Assembly: GCA_018268195.1 (NCBI GenBank)
Contig: JAFDWZ010000018.1
Location: 1-64,000 of the forward strand
Origin: Bacteroidota bacterium
GTDB lineage: Bacteria; Bacteroidota; Bacteroidia; AKYH767-A; OLB10
DNA: 64,000 nucleotides
Reading direction: 5' to 3'
Positions 62,250 to 64,000 of the stretch are shown piece by piece. Under the pieces are notes generated by a model. It did not search any database, was not told the origin of the DNA, and saw nothing but the letters and a program-made list of their open reading frames with translations. Both the position numbers and the translations under genes were made by a program. Every line of letters begins with the position of its first letter. Position 1 is the stretch's first letter.

Positions 62250-63191
62250 AAACACAACTTCGCCATACATACCTATTTTGTAAGTGCCGTCATTTTTTAC
62301 TTTTATTTTTATTGCATAAACTAAATTTGCACGTTCGTCTTTGGTTTGAATGGTTTTTGGTGTAAACTCTGCCTTATCATTTATCCAGGTTATTATACCC
62401 TCGGATTCTTTATAGCCGCCTTTACTATCATCGGTAAGTACTTTTATTTTTTGGCCAAGTTTTACCATTGGTAGTTGGTTGTTTGTGATGTAAGCTCTTA
62501 AAATGATGTTTGATAGATCAGCAATTTTGTAAAGAGGTTTCCCTGTAGAAGTCATTTCATTTGTTTCGGCATATTTTGCAAGCACAGTTCCGTTGGTAGG
62601 GTTGATGATATTACATTTTGCAAGCTGATCGTTTAATTGCTCTATCTGTACTTGTAAGGGGACAGCATCTTTTCCTAAACCATTGCTCGAAATGTCTAAT
62701 GTTGATTTCTGTGCTTCTATCTGTTTTTTCAGTACTTCAATTTGTGAGTTAATGTCGTCTAATTGTTTAGCCGTAGCGGCATCGGCTTTTACCAAATTAG
62801 ATACTCTTGTTTTCTCTCTTTCGGCAGTTTTAAGTTGCTCCTGAAGTGCTGAAAGCTGAATAGGAATGTTGGGCTTTTTGCCTAATAAAGCAATGACTTG
62901 TGCTTCCAATTGCTTTTTCTTTAAATATAACTGCAAACTATCAATATAGCCGATGCTCTGACCTGATTTCAATATTTGCCCTTCTTCAACATCAAACATC
63001 TTGATTGTGCCGGTTGCTTCTGACGAGATAATTATTTCTTCTGCTTCAAAACTTCCTGAAGCGTCAAATGATGCATTGTTGTTATTGCAAGCTGATATAA
63101 TAATTGCGATAGCAATTAATATGAATGAGTAAATGTCAGTTAACAGCTGACAATTACTTTTCTTCTGTACTTTTTGTTGTTGCATATTCAT
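62247..63191 (-). CDS. HlyD family membrane fusion protein (YbhG-like)
   Basis: 314 residues. A signal/anchor segment ends in IISAC (lipobox). The first biotinyl-lipoyl half is EAEEIIISSEATGTIKMFDVEEGQILKSGQSIGYID, then a long coiled coil (about 75-165) and the second half INPTNGTVLAKYAETNEMTSTGKPLYKIADL, followed by a beta-barrel. It links the inner-membrane transporter to the TolC partner. The first ~20 residues (QQQKVQKKSNCQLLTDIYS) come from repeat-like DNA, so the true start may be nearer the signal. Met3 is also possible. Confidence 0.88.
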   Translation of the reverse strand: MNMQQQKVQKKSNCQLLTDIYSFILIAIAIIISACNNNNASFDASGSFEAEEIIISSEATGTIKMFDVEEGQILKSGQSIGYIDSLQLYLKKKQLEAQVIALLGKKPNIPIQLSALQEQLKTAEREKTRVSNLVKADAATAKQLDDINSQIEVLKKQIEAQKSTLDISSNGLGKDAVPLQVQIEQLNDQLAKCNIINPTNGTVLAKYAETNEMTSTGKPLYKIADLSNIILRAYITNNQLPMVKLGQKIKVLTDDSKGGYKESEGIITWINDKAEFTPKTIQTKDERANLVYAIKIKVKNDGTYKIGMYGEVVF

Positions 63192-63229
63192 TTATTTTAC
63201 TTTTTATTGTTTAAAATCATTATCGATAA

Positions 63230-63276
63230 TCCATTGTCCATTCTCCATTCTCCATTATCAATTGTCCATTGTCAAT
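63230..63276 (-). repeat. Heptamer repeat array B
   Basis: Plus-strand units ATTGTCC-ATTCTCC-ATTCTCC-ATTATCA-ATTGTCC-ATTGTCA-ATT, six 7-bp units. The left part is intergenic and the right part encodes the last residues (LTMDN) and TGA of the TolC gene. Confidence 0.85.
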
Positions 63277-64000
63277 TTCTTATTATACTCAGTCATTAAA
63301 AGTTGTATCTCATGAATTATCTTATTTTGTTTTGCCTGGTCTTCTGCATTTACTGCAATCAAATAATCGTTTGTTGTTGCTGTGCCATACATTAGTTGAT
63401 TTCGGGTTGAGTTCTTTACACTTTCACGAAGGGTTATTATGCTATTATCCGTTTCTATCAGATTCTGCATTTTACTTATGTCTGCGTTTTGCTGTTTTAC
63501 TGTGAGTTTGGTATTGAATAAAAATATTTCTCTTTGTGTATCTGTCATTCTTTGACTATTGGTAAGTAATTGTTTTTCGTTCCTATAGGTGTAAAAACCT
63601 GAAATATTCCAACTCAATCGTAAGCCATATATATAGTAACTTTCAAAATCAGGGCTCAGCATATTTAATGCAGGCTTACCCAAGCCTCCTTGAAAAAACA
63701 AGCTAAATCTTGGCATGTTCCTGTCAGTTATTATTTTTCGCTGTATGTCAAATGATTTTTTTTGCAAGTCAAATAATTTTAACTCCGGTCGGTTGATGGA
63801 ATCGGTAATAATTAGCATTCGCGGCTTTTCAAGTACGGTGTTTACATCAATAGGTTTATTGATAAACAATGCTAACATGTCTGAATAGCCTTCGCGTGTG
63901 GCTTTCTGTTCAATTACGCGTTGATCAGCTTTTATTAATTCAGCTTTTAAATTGTCAGCATTACTTTTTAATGCAACTCCGTTGGCAATAGCCACATTCG
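63258..64000 (-). CDS. TolC family outer membrane efflux protein, 5' end outside window
   Basis: The frame is open at the right edge, so this is the C-terminal ~247 residues. Long amphipathic helices rich in Gln/Lys/Asn (KLTVKQQNADISKMQNLIETDNSIITLRESVKNSTRNQLMYGTATTNDYLIAVNAEDQAKQNKIIHEIQLLMTEYNKKL) and the strand LRLSWNISGFYTYRNEKQ are typical of TolC. It is the first gene visible of the exporter operon and would supply the outer membrane channel. The last residues LTMDN come from a heptamer repeat. Confidence 0.88.
   Translation of the reverse strand, partial: NVAIANGVALKSNADNLKAELIKADQRVIEQKATREGYSDMLALFINKPIDVNTVLEKPRMLIITDSINRPELKLFDLQKKSFDIQRKIITDRNMPRFSLFFQGGLGKPALNMLSPDFESYYIYGLRLSWNISGFYTYRNEKQLLTNSQRMTDTQREIFLFNTKLTVKQQNADISKMQNLIETDNSIITLRESVKNSTRNQLMYGTATTNDYLIAVNAEDQAKQNKIIHEIQLLMTEYNKKLTMDN

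Noticed and set aside
62219-63276. Heptamer arrays as CRISPR
   Set aside because: Units are 7 bp and contiguous, without spacers or cas genes.

Overview
This is a low-GC, gene-dense stretch of chromosome from a member of the Bacteroidota. Four things in the sequence point there. Three secreted proteins end in a type IX secretion (T9SS) C-terminal sorting domain (10484-12391, 17518-18279, 27851-31885). Promoters repeatedly match the Bacteroidota -7 element TAnnTTTG, sometimes with a -33 TTTG. Families typical of the phylum are present (DUF4476, DUF5683, Bacteroidota-type LptD). Many lipoproteins have short signal peptides ending in xxSC/xSAC. I see no phage, insertion sequence or CRISPR array. 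The window is mostly housekeeping and envelope biology; both ends cut genes (a DUF4476 protein on the left, a TolC-type protein on the right).

Layout: 1-6.5 kb holds the DUF4476 end, a 50-nt perfect palindrome acting as a two-way terminator, then leftward genes: rhodanese-thioredoxin fusion, LolD-type ATPase, methyltransferase, a secreted protein split by an in-frame stop, and an overlapping DUF4442 / nitronate monooxygenase / DCC cassette. 6.5-15.3 kb: acyl-CoA synthetase, alpha/beta hydrolase, a secreted conserved protein, an M1 aminopeptidase with sorting domain, an SCO1 + YHS pair (copper handling), a secreted thioredoxin and a lytic transglycosylase. 15.6-19.2 kb: pyrR, pyrB, a STAS protein, a T9SS cargo protein and RNase Z. 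19.2-24.2 kb: LptD diverging from an amidase-MlaD pair. 24.3-27.8 kb: a lipoprotein and small flavin enzymes. 27.85-34.7 kb: a surface cluster with a four-PKD metalloprotease, a glycine-rich repeat protein and a fibre-like protein with a self-cleaving S74 chaperone domain. 34.8-41 kb: a PD40 repeat protein, a Sua5-type protein, nth, dapB, DUF5683, parB, parA and an UPF0173 hydrolase. 41.2-46.7 kb: FKBP lipoprotein, TPR/membrane protein, YbgF-like lipoprotein, SDR, GNAT-like protein and tRNA-Lys. 46.8-57.7 kb: universal stress protein, clpB, a DivIC-like protein, tgt, GT2 glycosyltransferase, ECF sigma factor, rsmG, rpmH, a lipoprotein, a MacB-type permease and a glycerophosphodiester phosphodiesterase. 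57.9-64 kb: a leftward exporter operon (TolC, HlyD, two ATPases, two ABC-2 permeases) of the YbhGFSR type.

The most notable signals are below gene level. Several genes have a -7 box ending only 4-6 nt before the ATG, which predicts leaderless mRNAs. The same logic suggests that the GT2 glycosyltransferase start is out of frame across a T7 run. A heptameric intergenic repeat flanks the HlyD gene and supplies the last codons of the TolC gene. A four-helix-bundle (S23-type) gene in the same operon has lost its middle. No complete new defence or mobile system is evident; the strongest candidates are these expression and genome-decay features and the self-processing surface-fibre cluster.
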